Below, piece by piece: positions 17,023-25,297 of a stretch of 64,000 nt of DNA. The notes under the pieces were generated by a model, which did not search any database, had not been told where the DNA came from, and saw only the letters and a program-made list of their open reading frames with translations. Numbering within the stretch: the first letter of the stretch is position 1; each line of letters opens with the position of its first letter. Made by a program: the position numbers and the translations under genes. The stretch is from Legionellaceae bacterium. GTDB taxonomy: Bacteria > Pseudomonadota > Gammaproteobacteria > Legionellales > Legionellaceae. The stretch is taken from the NCBI GenBank assembly GCA_018061965.1, contig JAGOTG010000001.1:328155-392154 (forward strand), read 5' to 3'.

Positions 17023-19464
17023 TCACTTTAAGCTAAAATAGGCGCTCTCTGAAAATGACGGTTTGTTTTGTAATGCATGCTCAGTTACAGTCAAATACCC
17101 ACTTGAATCAAGGTGTAATTCAGGCACCCTATTGTGAGCATCATAATAGGCTTTGATAGGTACCAACTCTTTTTTAAAAGCAATGTCTCGAAAGGAAAGA
17201 GGGGTTGTGGCGGATAAGCGCTGCTCTTCTACGGCAGAAAAATAGGTTTGCATCGCTACAGTCTCAATTTCAGTAAATAGCGTCAAAGTATCTGATATGG
17301 AACATCCCACAGCCCGAAGTGTCGCTAATACGGTTGGTTTGAACGTGGGCGTTACTTTGGTTTTTGTTAGTTGTGACTGAAATATTTGTAGTTTATTTTG
17401 TCGCTGCACGGGTGACAATTTTGCAAACCATGCTTGAATTTCGCGTATTTTTTCTGGGTTATCCTCATTCATATGCACCGCCAAATAAGCAATATAAGGA
17501 CTGGAGAGGTTTAGTTTTCCGGCTCTTGAAGCCAAATAACGGTCAACTACGGGGTACTGAGGATTTACCCATAATTGATCTAATTCTGTCTTCAAAGCGA
17601 GAACATTATCTGCAACTGATTCGGTCAGATATCTAGATCCTTGGTGATTGACATGCCCGTCCAAGCCCGCAATATTAATGATCCACCGTGCGTACCAAAG
17701 ATGATATTGCTGATAAGTCAGACGTCGCGTACGACTCAGTTCTGTAAGATCTGAAACCATATTGTAGCCGCCTTCTAGATGCAACATATGACGAAGATGT
17801 GAGTTTTTGCAAAAAGCGGAGGTCAATAACCCAATTGCTTCTGCGCTGAATAAAGAGCTGATAGGCAGAATATTTGGAAAATGTGAGACCATATAGGTTA
17901 TGAATTGTTCGCTGTCAGACGGTATAGGACGGTTTCTTTGTTCAGCGAGTGCCATGATCATAATTGCGCGATCTGATTTTGTGATAAAGCAAGAAGCTTT
18001 GAGACAGTCAAGCTCAGCAGGTGATAATTGTTGAATGCAATAAGAAAACTCATTGAATTTGGCTGGACTCAAAATTTTATCTTCGGGCTGAGATTGAATA
18101 AACAGTTGATAAGATGCTTTGCCACCCATCACTAAGAGATTCAGACAATTAAGTCGAGATAGACTCCGTCTTACTTCTATATTAACGGGTGCTATTTTGG
18201 CTTCAACGTTAGATCGACTACTTGTCACGGAATTTTCTTGTAACCACAACATTTGGGCGTGCATTTGAGGACGCAATCTCAGGTCAGGATAATGAGTTTC
18301 GGCATAGGATTGCACTAATTGTTTGGAGCTTGAATCTCGTGGGTTAATAAACCACTGGGTAATAATTTCTGGTGTAAATGAGTGATACTGACACCATTGT
18401 TGAATAATCGGTTGATCTATTTCCATTGGTAATCCATGAATCCCATTTGATAACAGTTTTTGGATCAATACCAGTCCGGCAATATTATGAATATAAAATT
18501 CCGGGTCAATAAAGCGCATGGGGGTCGGATCATTTAGAACAAAATTGATGGGCAGTTTATTATTGAGTACTTCTTCTGTTGAAAACTGCGCTCCATATTC
18601 ATCATAGACCCCCATATTCGCTAAAATTTTATCTTGGAACCATGCATGAGGATAGGGAGCCATGCTGGCTGCGTGACCGGTTGCAGTTACGACGATATCT
18701 GCGCTGGCGATGGCACTTTGTAATGCAGAGCTATCCTGTGGATCAATCGCTTCGAGCCCTAGTTCTTTGGCTGCTTGGCGTTGTTGTTCACAAATATCAA
18801 CAACGCTGACACGTGCGCCATGTTGGAGACAAAAATACGCGACACCGCGGCCAATTTTTCCAAATCCAAACACAATCCAAGTCTTTGCAGCGGGATTGAT
18901 TCCGGATAGTTGCGCGATGGCTGTATGACAACTTTCAGCACAACCAAAAATGGTTTCCAATTGCTTTGTCAAAGTGGGATCGATACTAATCACTGGGAAA
19001 CTCAGTGATTGATTACGGTAAATCTGATCTCCAGACGCAGTGAGTTCTACGGCGCCCAGAAGAGGCGCACCCAGTGCTTGATAAAGCTCTGCGCCACAAT
19101 CAAAATAGAGATCAAATTGCTCCTCCTCCAAATCATGTACATTCTCCACATAACGAACGCCAGCCGCGCGTAAGCTGGCAACGGCTAGGGGATTGGCTGA
19201 TAAAAAGGAGGGGTTGGTTACGGTTACTTCGGCGCCTGCTTCAATCAAACAAGCTATTTTCAATAAGGTATTAGGTACTACGGGCACATGATGTAAGACG
19301 CGTATGCCGGTAAACGGACGTTTATTATACCAATCAACAAGTTGTCGATGCATAAAAGGCGCATCGGTTTCTGGGTAATCTTTAAAATATTTTAATAGAG
19401 CAGGGTGAGTGTTAAATAAAGATGTGGCTTGGTAAGCTATTTCTTCTGCTTCTTTGAAAAACAT
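17023..19464 (-). CDS. S-adenosylhomocysteine-hydrolase-like NAD-binding protein with a large unknown C-terminal domain
   Basis: The 813-residue product has an AdoHcy-hydrolase-like first half. LHHVPVVPNTLL (57-68), FDCGAEL (121-127), GAVELTASG (137-145), FGCAES (173-178), the NAD loop GFGKIGRG (200-207) and VTATG (259-263) align in order with that family. Residues matching catalytic His, Asp (D122), Glu (E140) and Lys (K167) are present. The expected Asp after the lysine is Thr171, and the usual His of NxGHFD is Val in NMGVYDE. Residues of about 400-813 match nothing I know. Known hydrolases are about 430-480 residues, so this is a fusion or a divergent relative. It stands alone on the minus strand with only a weak ribosome-binding site. 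Confidence 0.7.
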   Translation of the reverse strand: MFFKEAEEIAYQATSLFNTHPALLKYFKDYPETDAPFMHRQLVDWYNKRPFTGIRVLHHVPVVPNTLLKIACLIEAGAEVTVTNPSFLSANPLAVASLRAAGVRYVENVHDLEEEQFDLYFDCGAELYQALGAPLLGAVELTASGDQIYRNQSLSFPVISIDPTLTKQLETIFGCAESCHTAIAQLSGINPAAKTWIVFGFGKIGRGVAYFCLQHGARVSVVDICEQQRQAAKELGLEAIDPQDSSALQSAIASADIVVTATGHAASMAPYPHAWFQDKILANMGVYDEYGAQFSTEEVLNNKLPINFVLNDPTPMRFIDPEFYIHNIAGLVLIQKLLSNGIHGLPMEIDQPIIQQWCQYHSFTPEIITQWFINPRDSSSKQLVQSYAETHYPDLRLRPQMHAQMLWLQENSVTSSRSNVEAKIAPVNIEVRRSLSRLNCLNLLVMGGKASYQLFIQSQPEDKILSPAKFNEFSYCIQQLSPAELDCLKASCFITKSDRAIMIMALAEQRNRPIPSDSEQFITYMVSHFPNILPISSLFSAEAIGLLTSAFCKNSHLRHMLHLEGGYNMVSDLTELSRTRRLTYQQYHLWYARWIINIAGLDGHVNHQGSRYLTESVADNVLALKTELDQLWVNPQYPVVDRYLASRAGKLNLSSPYIAYLAVHMNEDNPEKIREIQAWFAKLSPVQRQNKLQIFQSQLTKTKVTPTFKPTVLATLRAVGCSISDTLTLFTEIETVAMQTYFSAVEEQRLSATTPLSFRDIAFKKELVPIKAYYDAHNRVPELHLDSSGYLTVTEHALQNKPSFSESAYFSLK

Positions 19465-19730
19465 GGTAGATCCTCAGCAAAAACAAATTGCTCAGGATCT
19501 TAGCATAAGCAGACGCCATTAAATACCTATCGTTTTCTTCGTCACAACTGCAATTTAGCTTGAAACCTTGCTCAATCCTGTTTGATGTTTAGATTTTGCG
19601 ACTCAACAGACCATGCTATTTTTAACATTATCCTTAGCTCGTGATCAAATTAATTTAGCAACTTATAACTGCTTGATTAATGGTTTATTTGGCCTAAAAT
19701 TAAATACACAACCAGTGGTTAGGAATAATT

Positions 19731-20546
19731 ATGGAATTTATTCGGGATGAAGAAGGCGCTGAAAAATATGATAATGAATTATTACGTTTTTCAAATTATC
19801 TCTATAACAATCGACATTCAGAGGAAAAATCGCCTCATTACGCAGAAATTATTGGAGAAATCAATAAAGTTGATTCTCGGTTTATGGATATCGCTAGTCA
19901 GTTTCGTGGCTTAGCAAATCGAAGTCCGGCATTGTCTATATTCAATTTATCAACCAAACACAAACTTGTCGATTTGATGAAAACCTATTCCGAGGAAATT
20001 TATCAAGGGAGTCAACCCTATTCCAAATCTCAGGAGAAAGTCTACGATTTTTCTGATTTTGAGAGTGAGTTTGAGGAGTTAGTTAGACCCATAGCACCTG
20101 AAGATAAATGGTTCTTATTAAAAATGGAAGATGCGAGTACGGATTCAGAATTATCTGACAGTTTGAGTGATAGGGAAATAGAGCGTATGGGTTCTCGCTC
20201 CACTGACAAGGTTCAACAACTATCGCGCGAAAATATATCGCAAGGATTATCTCCCGATTTAGAAAGTCGTGAGAATATTGTAGGATTATTAATACAATTT
20301 ATCCAGAGCAATAAAGCCAGTCCTAAAGAAGATTATGCTAATGAGTTCAGACTTATTATGTCTACGATCAAAGCCTTGCTACCTAAGGTTCTTCCAGAGT
20401 TTGCAAAAAGTGAGCCAATCAATGCAATATCATTGACTGAACAAGAATTGGCAAGCCTCCATAACATTGCAGTTGTATACATACTGACGCTTAAGCAATT
20501 CCAGGAAGAATTAGAACAGGAGCAAATACGGAGGCTAGATCATTAA
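19731..20546 (+). CDS. Acidic orphan protein, possible secreted effector
   Basis: I do not recognise this 271-residue protein. It is acidic and helical, with no signal peptide or membrane segment. A serine/acid-rich middle (about residues 136-165, with STDSELSDSLSDREIE) separates two helical parts. The C-terminus ends FQEELEQEQIRRLDH, a glutamate-rich tail resembling the E-block found near the C-terminus of many Dot/Icm substrates. It faces away from the flanking minus-strand genes and is monocistronic. An effector role is inference from this tail and the dotM-dotL genes in the same window. Confidence 0.5.
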   Translation: MEFIRDEEGAEKYDNELLRFSNYLYNNRHSEEKSPHYAEIIGEINKVDSRFMDIASQFRGLANRSPALSIFNLSTKHKLVDLMKTYSEEIYQGSQPYSKSQEKVYDFSDFESEFEELVRPIAPEDKWFLLKMEDASTDSELSDSLSDREIERMGSRSTDKVQQLSRENISQGLSPDLESRENIVGLLIQFIQSNKASPKEDYANEFRLIMSTIKALLPKVLPEFAKSEPINAISLTEQELASLHNIAVVYILTLKQFQEELEQEQIRRLDH

Positions 20547-20587
20547 CTATACCTTCCACGTGTGAGTTAGTCCATTGGCCGATTTTT

Positions 20588-22378
20588 TTAACCTAGTGCT
20601 TCATGAATGGTCCATTCTCGACCAGTGCTATGAGCCGGATCTGATATCCAAAGGAATTTGGAATTTTGGCTTTGGTCCGGAGCTGTGGCACTTTTTAGGG
20701 CTACGGCAATTTTATATTTGGATGCAATCTTTTGTAAGCTAGACCAAACAGTGTTTGGGGTGGCACTGTGATCCACAATGACTAATTGATTATCGCGAAA
20801 TAAGATGGTGATGGGTCGATCTTGTAATGCTTGTTTGAGGGCGTATTCTATTTGGCGCCATTTGAAAATTTGTTGCCTCGATTTGTCTGCATCGGAAGGA
20901 TATTGTTGGTAAGCGACCCGGGCTTGTGGGGTTTGAGTGAAAGTAAAAAAACTATGAGTGCTGGGTTTTTGTTTCAATAAAAAAGCACACAAACTATCCA
21001 CCATGGAGCGGTACCGTCCTGAGACATTGGGAGATGTGCCCGGGCGAGTATTAATGAAAATAGCAAATGCTAGAGTATGTCCATTTGCAGTATACAGATA
21101 GCCTGATAAGCTCATGACTCCAGTCATCGTACCGGTTTTGGCGCGAATCAATCCTTTCTGTGGGGCTTTGCTAAAACGCCGCTTGAGAGTGCCATCTTGA
21201 CCTGCAATCGGTAAAGCCGCTATGTATTCATAAGTCAGTGGGAATCTTTCATAAAGATAACGGAGCAACGAGACAGTTTGCTCGGTGCTGAGGAGATCCT
21301 GACGAGATAAGCCTGAACCATCTATTAAGACTGCTGACTGCATATTAATGCTGGTTTGTTGCTGCAGAAATTGCTTGACGATGCTTTCTGCTTGTTGCCA
21401 ATCTACAGGACTGCCGTTAAGTTTGCGCGCGGCATGGAGAAACAAACTATTGGCATATAGATTATCGGAAGGTTTTAACGTATCTGCCAATAGTCGGGTA
21501 ATAGGCTGGGAATAATGCGTAGCTAACAACATGGATGGTTTGCTGTCCCCTAAAACAATTGGCCCATCTAAAGTGATTCCCTTTTCCTTTAAACTCACCC
21601 GTATTAATTCTTGTGCGTGTTTTAAAGGATTTTTCACTGCAATACGTGCTTGTACAGCACCTTGGCGCTGTCCAATTTTGCCATGGATAATCAAATGATT
21701 ATCTTCTGTGGTGGTGAAACTGATGCCATCTGCATGCCCGGCAACCGTAGAAACGTGATTTTCTAAAGTAAAACTTCCTAGCGGTCCAGAGTATTCTACT
21801 AATGCAGGTTGGCCAATTTGGCAAGAAGGGTTGACTGTAATAGCGACACGATTTTCATCGATAACCAATGGGGCTAATGAGGCGCCATAACTATAATATA
21901 AATCTTTGGGCACAATACCTGGAGGATGAGCTTGTGTATGACTAAAATCACTGACTAAAATCACCGACCCCGCAATCCGGGATACACCTAAGGCTTTCAA
22001 GCTAGCAAATAATTCAGCGAGATCAGTGCTGGAAAAAGAAGGGTCTCCTGGCAGAGAGAGATAGAGAGAGCCATTGAGCGTACCGGCTTGAATCGAGTCA
22101 GCGTCGGTACTTAGTTGGGTTTGAAAATGGTAGTCGGGGCCCAAAGCAAGCAATGCTGTGGCATCGGAAAATAACTTCATATTGCTGGCGGGAATAAAGG
22201 GTTGCTTCGTCGCACGCTGGTACAATGTTTCGCCTGTATTCAGATCAACTACTAACATTCCAAGGTTAATTTTAGGATCAATCTTATTAATGATCGTGTC
22301 GATAGGTTTTTGGAGACTGCCGGCAAATAAAACTGAGCATAGACTCCATGCGCATATACTGGAAGCGATCCGTATCAT
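20588..22378 (-). CDS. dacB: D-alanyl-D-alanine carboxypeptidase/endopeptidase (PBP4 family) with a C-terminal extension
   Basis: PBP4 enzymes cut the terminal D-Ala and peptide cross-bridges of peptidoglycan in the periplasm. All three active-site motifs are present: S65-N-M-K68, SDN within KPSDNLYAN, and KTG within RAKTGTMTG. I start at the ATG with MIRIASSICAWSLCSVLFAG, a signal peptide. The longer frame to 22540 adds 54 residues without homology and would run into the DnaA-box repeat. The product is 596 residues, about 115 longer than E. coli PBP4. The excess is at the C-terminus, after SMVDSLCAFLLKQ, and its function is unknown. Confidence 0.87.
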   Translation of the reverse strand: MIRIASSICAWSLCSVLFAGSLQKPIDTIINKIDPKINLGMLVVDLNTGETLYQRATKQPFIPASNMKLFSDATALLALGPDYHFQTQLSTDADSIQAGTLNGSLYLSLPGDPSFSSTDLAELFASLKALGVSRIAGSVILVSDFSHTQAHPPGIVPKDLYYSYGASLAPLVIDENRVAITVNPSCQIGQPALVEYSGPLGSFTLENHVSTVAGHADGISFTTTEDNHLIIHGKIGQRQGAVQARIAVKNPLKHAQELIRVSLKEKGITLDGPIVLGDSKPSMLLATHYSQPITRLLADTLKPSDNLYANSLFLHAARKLNGSPVDWQQAESIVKQFLQQQTSINMQSAVLIDGSGLSRQDLLSTEQTVSLLRYLYERFPLTYEYIAALPIAGQDGTLKRRFSKAPQKGLIRAKTGTMTGVMSLSGYLYTANGHTLAFAIFINTRPGTSPNVSGRYRSMVDSLCAFLLKQKPSTHSFFTFTQTPQARVAYQQYPSDADKSRQQIFKWRQIEYALKQALQDRPITILFRDNQLVIVDHSATPNTVWSSLQKIASKYKIAVALKSATAPDQSQNSKFLWISDPAHSTGREWTIHEALG

Positions 22379-22500
22379 TATTATTAAAAACTCCGCATCA
22401 ATTGTAATATCATGATAGCGTATGCGTTTCCATTCTAGAAGAGTTTTATCATTTTTTTCCAAAGTAAAAAAACTGTCGGAGTATGGAATGACATCATGTT

Positions 22501-22718
22501 GGTAGGATCTGAACAAGGTAAAGATCAGCTGTATTTTCAAGCGTACTCAGGGTATATCCACAGAATTATCCACAGAATTTGTGGATAATTCTCTTGGTTC
22601 CACTGAGGCGGTTGTTTGAAAAAATCCATATATATCAATGCCCTGGCTTCATGTGGCGGGTTGTTGGTCAATTTGAGCAAATAGCCTTACAAAAACTTAT
22701 CCACAAATTGATTAATTC
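22501..22718 (+). other. oriC-like DnaA-box module A
   Basis: This gene-free segment contains ATATCCACA (22554), TTATCCACA (22566), TGTGGATAA (22580, reverse) and TTATCCACA (22697), plus GATC sites at 22506 and 22523. Three boxes are perfect or nearly perfect E. coli DnaA boxes, and boxes 2 and 3 form a palindrome. An AT-rich run (about 22617-22640) lies between boxes 3 and 4. Every element recurs 2061 bases later in module B with identical spacing. DnaA binding is a firm inference from the boxes; origin activity is not shown. Confidence 0.7.
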
Positions 22719-22889
22719 TAAGTCTTATCACTTCGATTGTGTCCAGGCTAGTTTCCAATAGCGCTTTCGCACCTTTTACGGGCATCCTGGGGAGCGCTCT
22801 CAACCCTAACTATTCACAATTTTCATATGAATTTAAAGGGGTTTGTGTGATAATAAAAAAATCACTCTGTATACATTGAGCATGTCTTT
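22719..22889 (+). promoter_or_regulatory. Leader and possible promoter of the 499-residue orphan gene
   Basis: These bases complete the gene-free stretch 22379-22889. GTGATA (22847-22852) and TATACA (22870-22875), 17 bases apart, could be a sigma-70-type promoter that starts transcription just before the ATG at 22890. No good ribosome-binding site is visible, so the exact start is uncertain. Confidence 0.35.
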
Positions 22890-24389
22890 ATGGAACATAG
22901 ATTTATAGAACAACTCAAACAATCACGGGGAGAGTCTGCACCACTAAATCAAGCCTTGATTGATTTTTCTACTCCGAAAGAATTGACGGTGCAAAATTTC
23001 AAAGAAGGGGTCAAGCGTTTTATTATGCTGGCCAATATGATACCTGATGAACGAGTTGCGTTTTATGGCAACCGCTATGCAGGGTTATATGACAACAATC
23101 ATCTGGCTGAGCTGTGGAATACGACTTGCAGCCCAGAGGATATGATTGCACCTCATGCGCTGGACGAATTTGTTCCTAGAGATTGGGAGAGTATTGGTGA
23201 CGCGGCATCCATTTCTTTCAAATACATTGGACTTACGCCAGCGGCTGCTTTGGATGAATTGTTAAGAGGCCCCACTGTTATTGATTGCGGTATTTTTTGT
23301 CAGTTAGGCATATGGTTTGGAATTCGCTATGTATTGGGAGATAACCGTTTCAATAACGAATTTGGCAACCAACCTTTTTGGATAACTCGGTCCAATTTTG
23401 AAGCAGCCAGTGAAGGCTTCGAATCTCAAGGGAGCCCTTTGTTTTCTTTTTTTACCACCTTTATTCAGGATTCGGTCAGCATTGAGCATGTGTTTAATGA
23501 CCGAGACTATCGATTAAAGCATCCTGGAGGCAATAATGGTGGGCAAAATAGTTTGGTGATTGATAATAGGTATTATACTTTTACACCACTAAATGCTCGT
23601 AATGGTTTTACTCGTACTGAAGTTATTCAAGAACTATTGGATGCTTTGAATGCAGCTCCTGATTCTCATGATGACGAAGCAATCAAGGTTTTTTTCAGAA
23701 ATTCTGACTTTTTTCAGAGTCGTTATGGTTCAATTTATAAATTCGAATTTTCTGCAGTTCCTTGGTTTAAGCTATTAGCCTGTAATATTACTGTTCTGGA
23801 AGCGTATGCCAATTTATTAGATAATATTCCAGAATGTAAGCAAAAAATGGCTGAGCTCTTTAGTCACGATGATCAGGGTAACGGTAAAATAAACTTTATT
23901 GCGTCATTTACAGAAGAAGATCCTGCTGTTAATGGGGAAAAATATGAAGCTTTTTTTGCTACTCCTCTGGTCAATGAGACTTTTCAACAAGTACTAAAGA
24001 TCAACCCAGGGTTGTTTACAGTATATTACCGGGGTATTTTAAGAGTGTTTATAGAATACTACCAAAGCTACGCATCGATAACGTTGTCGCTAGAGGACTA
24101 TACTAAGAGACAAAATGAGCAGGAACGGGATATTCCTAGTTTTATCCATTTTAATTTTGATACATTTCTTGCTGGATTAAGTATTGGAAGCGGCCTATCA
24201 CCGATAAAGGGCGCTATTCCTGATCGCAAACGATTGAAACCAAGTGAACATAGCTCTTCTGTAACGGAATCTTCTGATGTGCGTTTCTTTACTAGCGTCC
24301 CCGCTCTTGCAAACGAGGTCTCACTGGTTGCACCTAGCACAACGAATCGCAGCCTTGGGATTGGTTTAGGTGGTGATGATTCGTGTTGA
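22890..24389 (+). CDS. Orphan protein between two DnaA-box modules, possible papain-fold enzyme
   Basis: I do not recognise this 499-residue protein by family. Residues 127-160 read GPTVIDCGIFCQLGIWFG and then LGDNRFNNEFGN, with cysteines C133 and C137. H211 opens HPGGNNGGQN, followed by SLVIDNRYYTF with D225. A Cys at the start of a helix followed about 75 residues later by His in a glycine-rich strand is the layout of papain-like and transglutaminase-like enzymes, so catalytic Cys-His-Asp is possible but unproven. The last 80 residues are Ser/Thr-rich and look disordered. No signal peptide or membrane segment is seen. Its placement between the duplicated DnaA-box modules is the most striking context. 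Confidence 0.5.
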   Translation: MEHRFIEQLKQSRGESAPLNQALIDFSTPKELTVQNFKEGVKRFIMLANMIPDERVAFYGNRYAGLYDNNHLAELWNTTCSPEDMIAPHALDEFVPRDWESIGDAASISFKYIGLTPAAALDELLRGPTVIDCGIFCQLGIWFGIRYVLGDNRFNNEFGNQPFWITRSNFEAASEGFESQGSPLFSFFTTFIQDSVSIEHVFNDRDYRLKHPGGNNGGQNSLVIDNRYYTFTPLNARNGFTRTEVIQELLDALNAAPDSHDDEAIKVFFRNSDFFQSRYGSIYKFEFSAVPWFKLLACNITVLEAYANLLDNIPECKQKMAELFSHDDQGNGKINFIASFTEEDPAVNGEKYEAFFATPLVNETFQQVLKINPGLFTVYYRGILRVFIEYYQSYASITLSLEDYTKRQNEQERDIPSFIHFNFDTFLAGLSIGSGLSPIKGAIPDRKRLKPSEHSSSVTESSDVRFFTSVPALANEVSLVAPSTTNRSLGIGLGGDDSC

Positions 24390-24561
24390 TTAGACTTCTT
24401 GCTTAACCCTCGCTTTTTGTTTTATTGCGGTGTTACACAAAGGTTTCTGCGGTGCTCATTTACATATGTAAACGTAGCTCCTCGAAATGTTTGAGCTTTG
24501 CACTAAAATCAAAATTCACAGGTTATGCAAGAAGTCTATTGTGTACGCAGAGAAGCACGAT
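24390..24561. other. Gene-free stretch 24390-24922, first part
   Basis: No gene is supported in the 533 bases between the orphan gene and rpsO. This first part holds nothing I can name; a 60-codon frame at 24425 has no ribosome-binding site and runs into module B. The second part is module B and the third is the rpsO promoter. Confidence 0.5.
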
Positions 24562-24779
24562 GGCAGGATCTGGACAAGGGCCAGATCAGCTGTATTTGCA
24601 TGAGTAATTGGAATATATCCACAGGATTACCCACAGAATTTGTGGATAATTGACTAAAGACACAAGTCCATGAGTTTCAAATATATTTATGAATTTCAGT
24701 TGGTTACGTAATTGTGTTGGGTTGTTGGTCAATTTGAACAATTAGCTCAATATAAAGTTATCCACAAATTGCTGAATTA
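24562..24779 (+). other. oriC-like DnaA-box module B
   Basis: This is the second copy. ATATCCACA (24615), TTACCCACA (24627, one mismatch), TGTGGATAA (24641, reverse) and TTATCCACA (24758) occur with GATC at 24567 and 24584. Distances between elements (17, 31, 12, 14 and 117 bases) equal those of module A exactly. The outer parts are about 75-85% identical, whereas the spacer of about 60 bases between boxes 3 and 4 has diverged except in length. It is also AT-rich there (24677-24695). It lies just upstream of the rpsO promoter. Confidence 0.7.
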
Positions 24780-24813
24780 TTATTTTGTCAATGCAAATCC
24801 AGAAAAATAGTCC

Positions 24814-24842
24814 TTGTTTATTCTGGTTTCCCTTGTTAGAAT
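24814..24842 (+). promoter_or_regulatory. Promoter of rpsO
   Basis: TTGTTT (24814-24819) and TAGAAT (24837-24842) are 17 bases apart, a good sigma-70-type pair. Transcription would start near 24849, about 75 bases before the rpsO ATG. Confidence 0.5.
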
Positions 24843-24922
24843 ATCGACCTAAATTAGGTGAGTACGACTCAACTACGAATATTGAAGCCCCCTATATTTT
24901 GGGATAGTTTAGGAGTTAAGAG

Positions 24923-25198
24923 ATGACGCTAACTAGCGTGCAAACAACTGCGATTATCAATGAATGCAAACGCGGAGAACGTGATACCGGTTCTCCTGAA
25001 GTACAAGTTTCATTGATGACAGGTCGAATTAAGTATTTGACAGAACATTTTAAAGCACATAAAAAAGATTTTCATTCGCGACTTGGTTTGCAAAAATTAG
25101 TCAATAAGCGCAGAAAATTGTTAAAATACTTAAAAAGAATGGATAAGACTCGCTATGTTGCTTTAATTCAGAGCTTAGGTCTGAGAGATTCTTATTAA
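24923..25198 (+). CDS. rpsO: 30S ribosomal protein S15
   Basis: The 91-residue product has the S15 core [19 protein letters not shown] and [19 protein letters not shown], ending [20 protein letters not shown]15 binds 16S rRNA in the platform and bridges to the 50S subunit. TAGGAG lies upstream. The order rpsO-pnp is conserved across proteobacteria. Confidence 0.97.
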   Translation: MTLTSVQTTAIINECKRGERDTGSPEVQVSLMTGRIKYLTEHFKAHKKDFHSRLGLQKLVNKRRKLLKYLKRMDKTRYVALIQSLGLRDSY

Positions 25199-25242
25199 TT
25201 TTTTTGAGATGGTTCTATTACATCTTGATAATACCAATTGAC

Positions 25243-25270
25243 AAAAGGCGCAATATTATGCGCCTTTTTT
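25243..25270 (+). terminator. Intrinsic terminator or processing hairpin between rpsO and pnp
   Basis: AAAAGGCGCA (25243-25252) pairs perfectly with TGCGCCTTTT (25259-25268) around a six-base loop, followed by a run of T ending at 25270. In E. coli the rpsO-pnp gap holds both a terminator and an RNase III site for pnp autocontrol. This hairpin could limit read-through into pnp. Confidence 0.8.
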
Positions 25271-25297
25271 ATTCATTCATATGATTTGAGGAACGGA

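Noticed and set aside
22379..22540. Extending dacB to the ATG at 22540
   Set aside because: The added 54 residues have no signal peptide and overlap the DnaA-box module; the ATG at 22378 gives a clean signal peptide.
22501..22718. Reading module A as plasmid or phage replication iterons
   Set aside because: The boxes match the DnaA consensus and no Rep-type gene is near; tandem identical iterons are absent.
24425..24607. A 60-codon plus-strand frame after the orphan gene
   Set aside because: It has no ribosome-binding site and runs into the DnaA-box module B, so it is taken as non-coding.
25238..25297. Upstream start for pnp at 25238
   Set aside because: It would translate through the rpsO-pnp hairpin and lacks a ribosome-binding site; GAGG precedes 25298.
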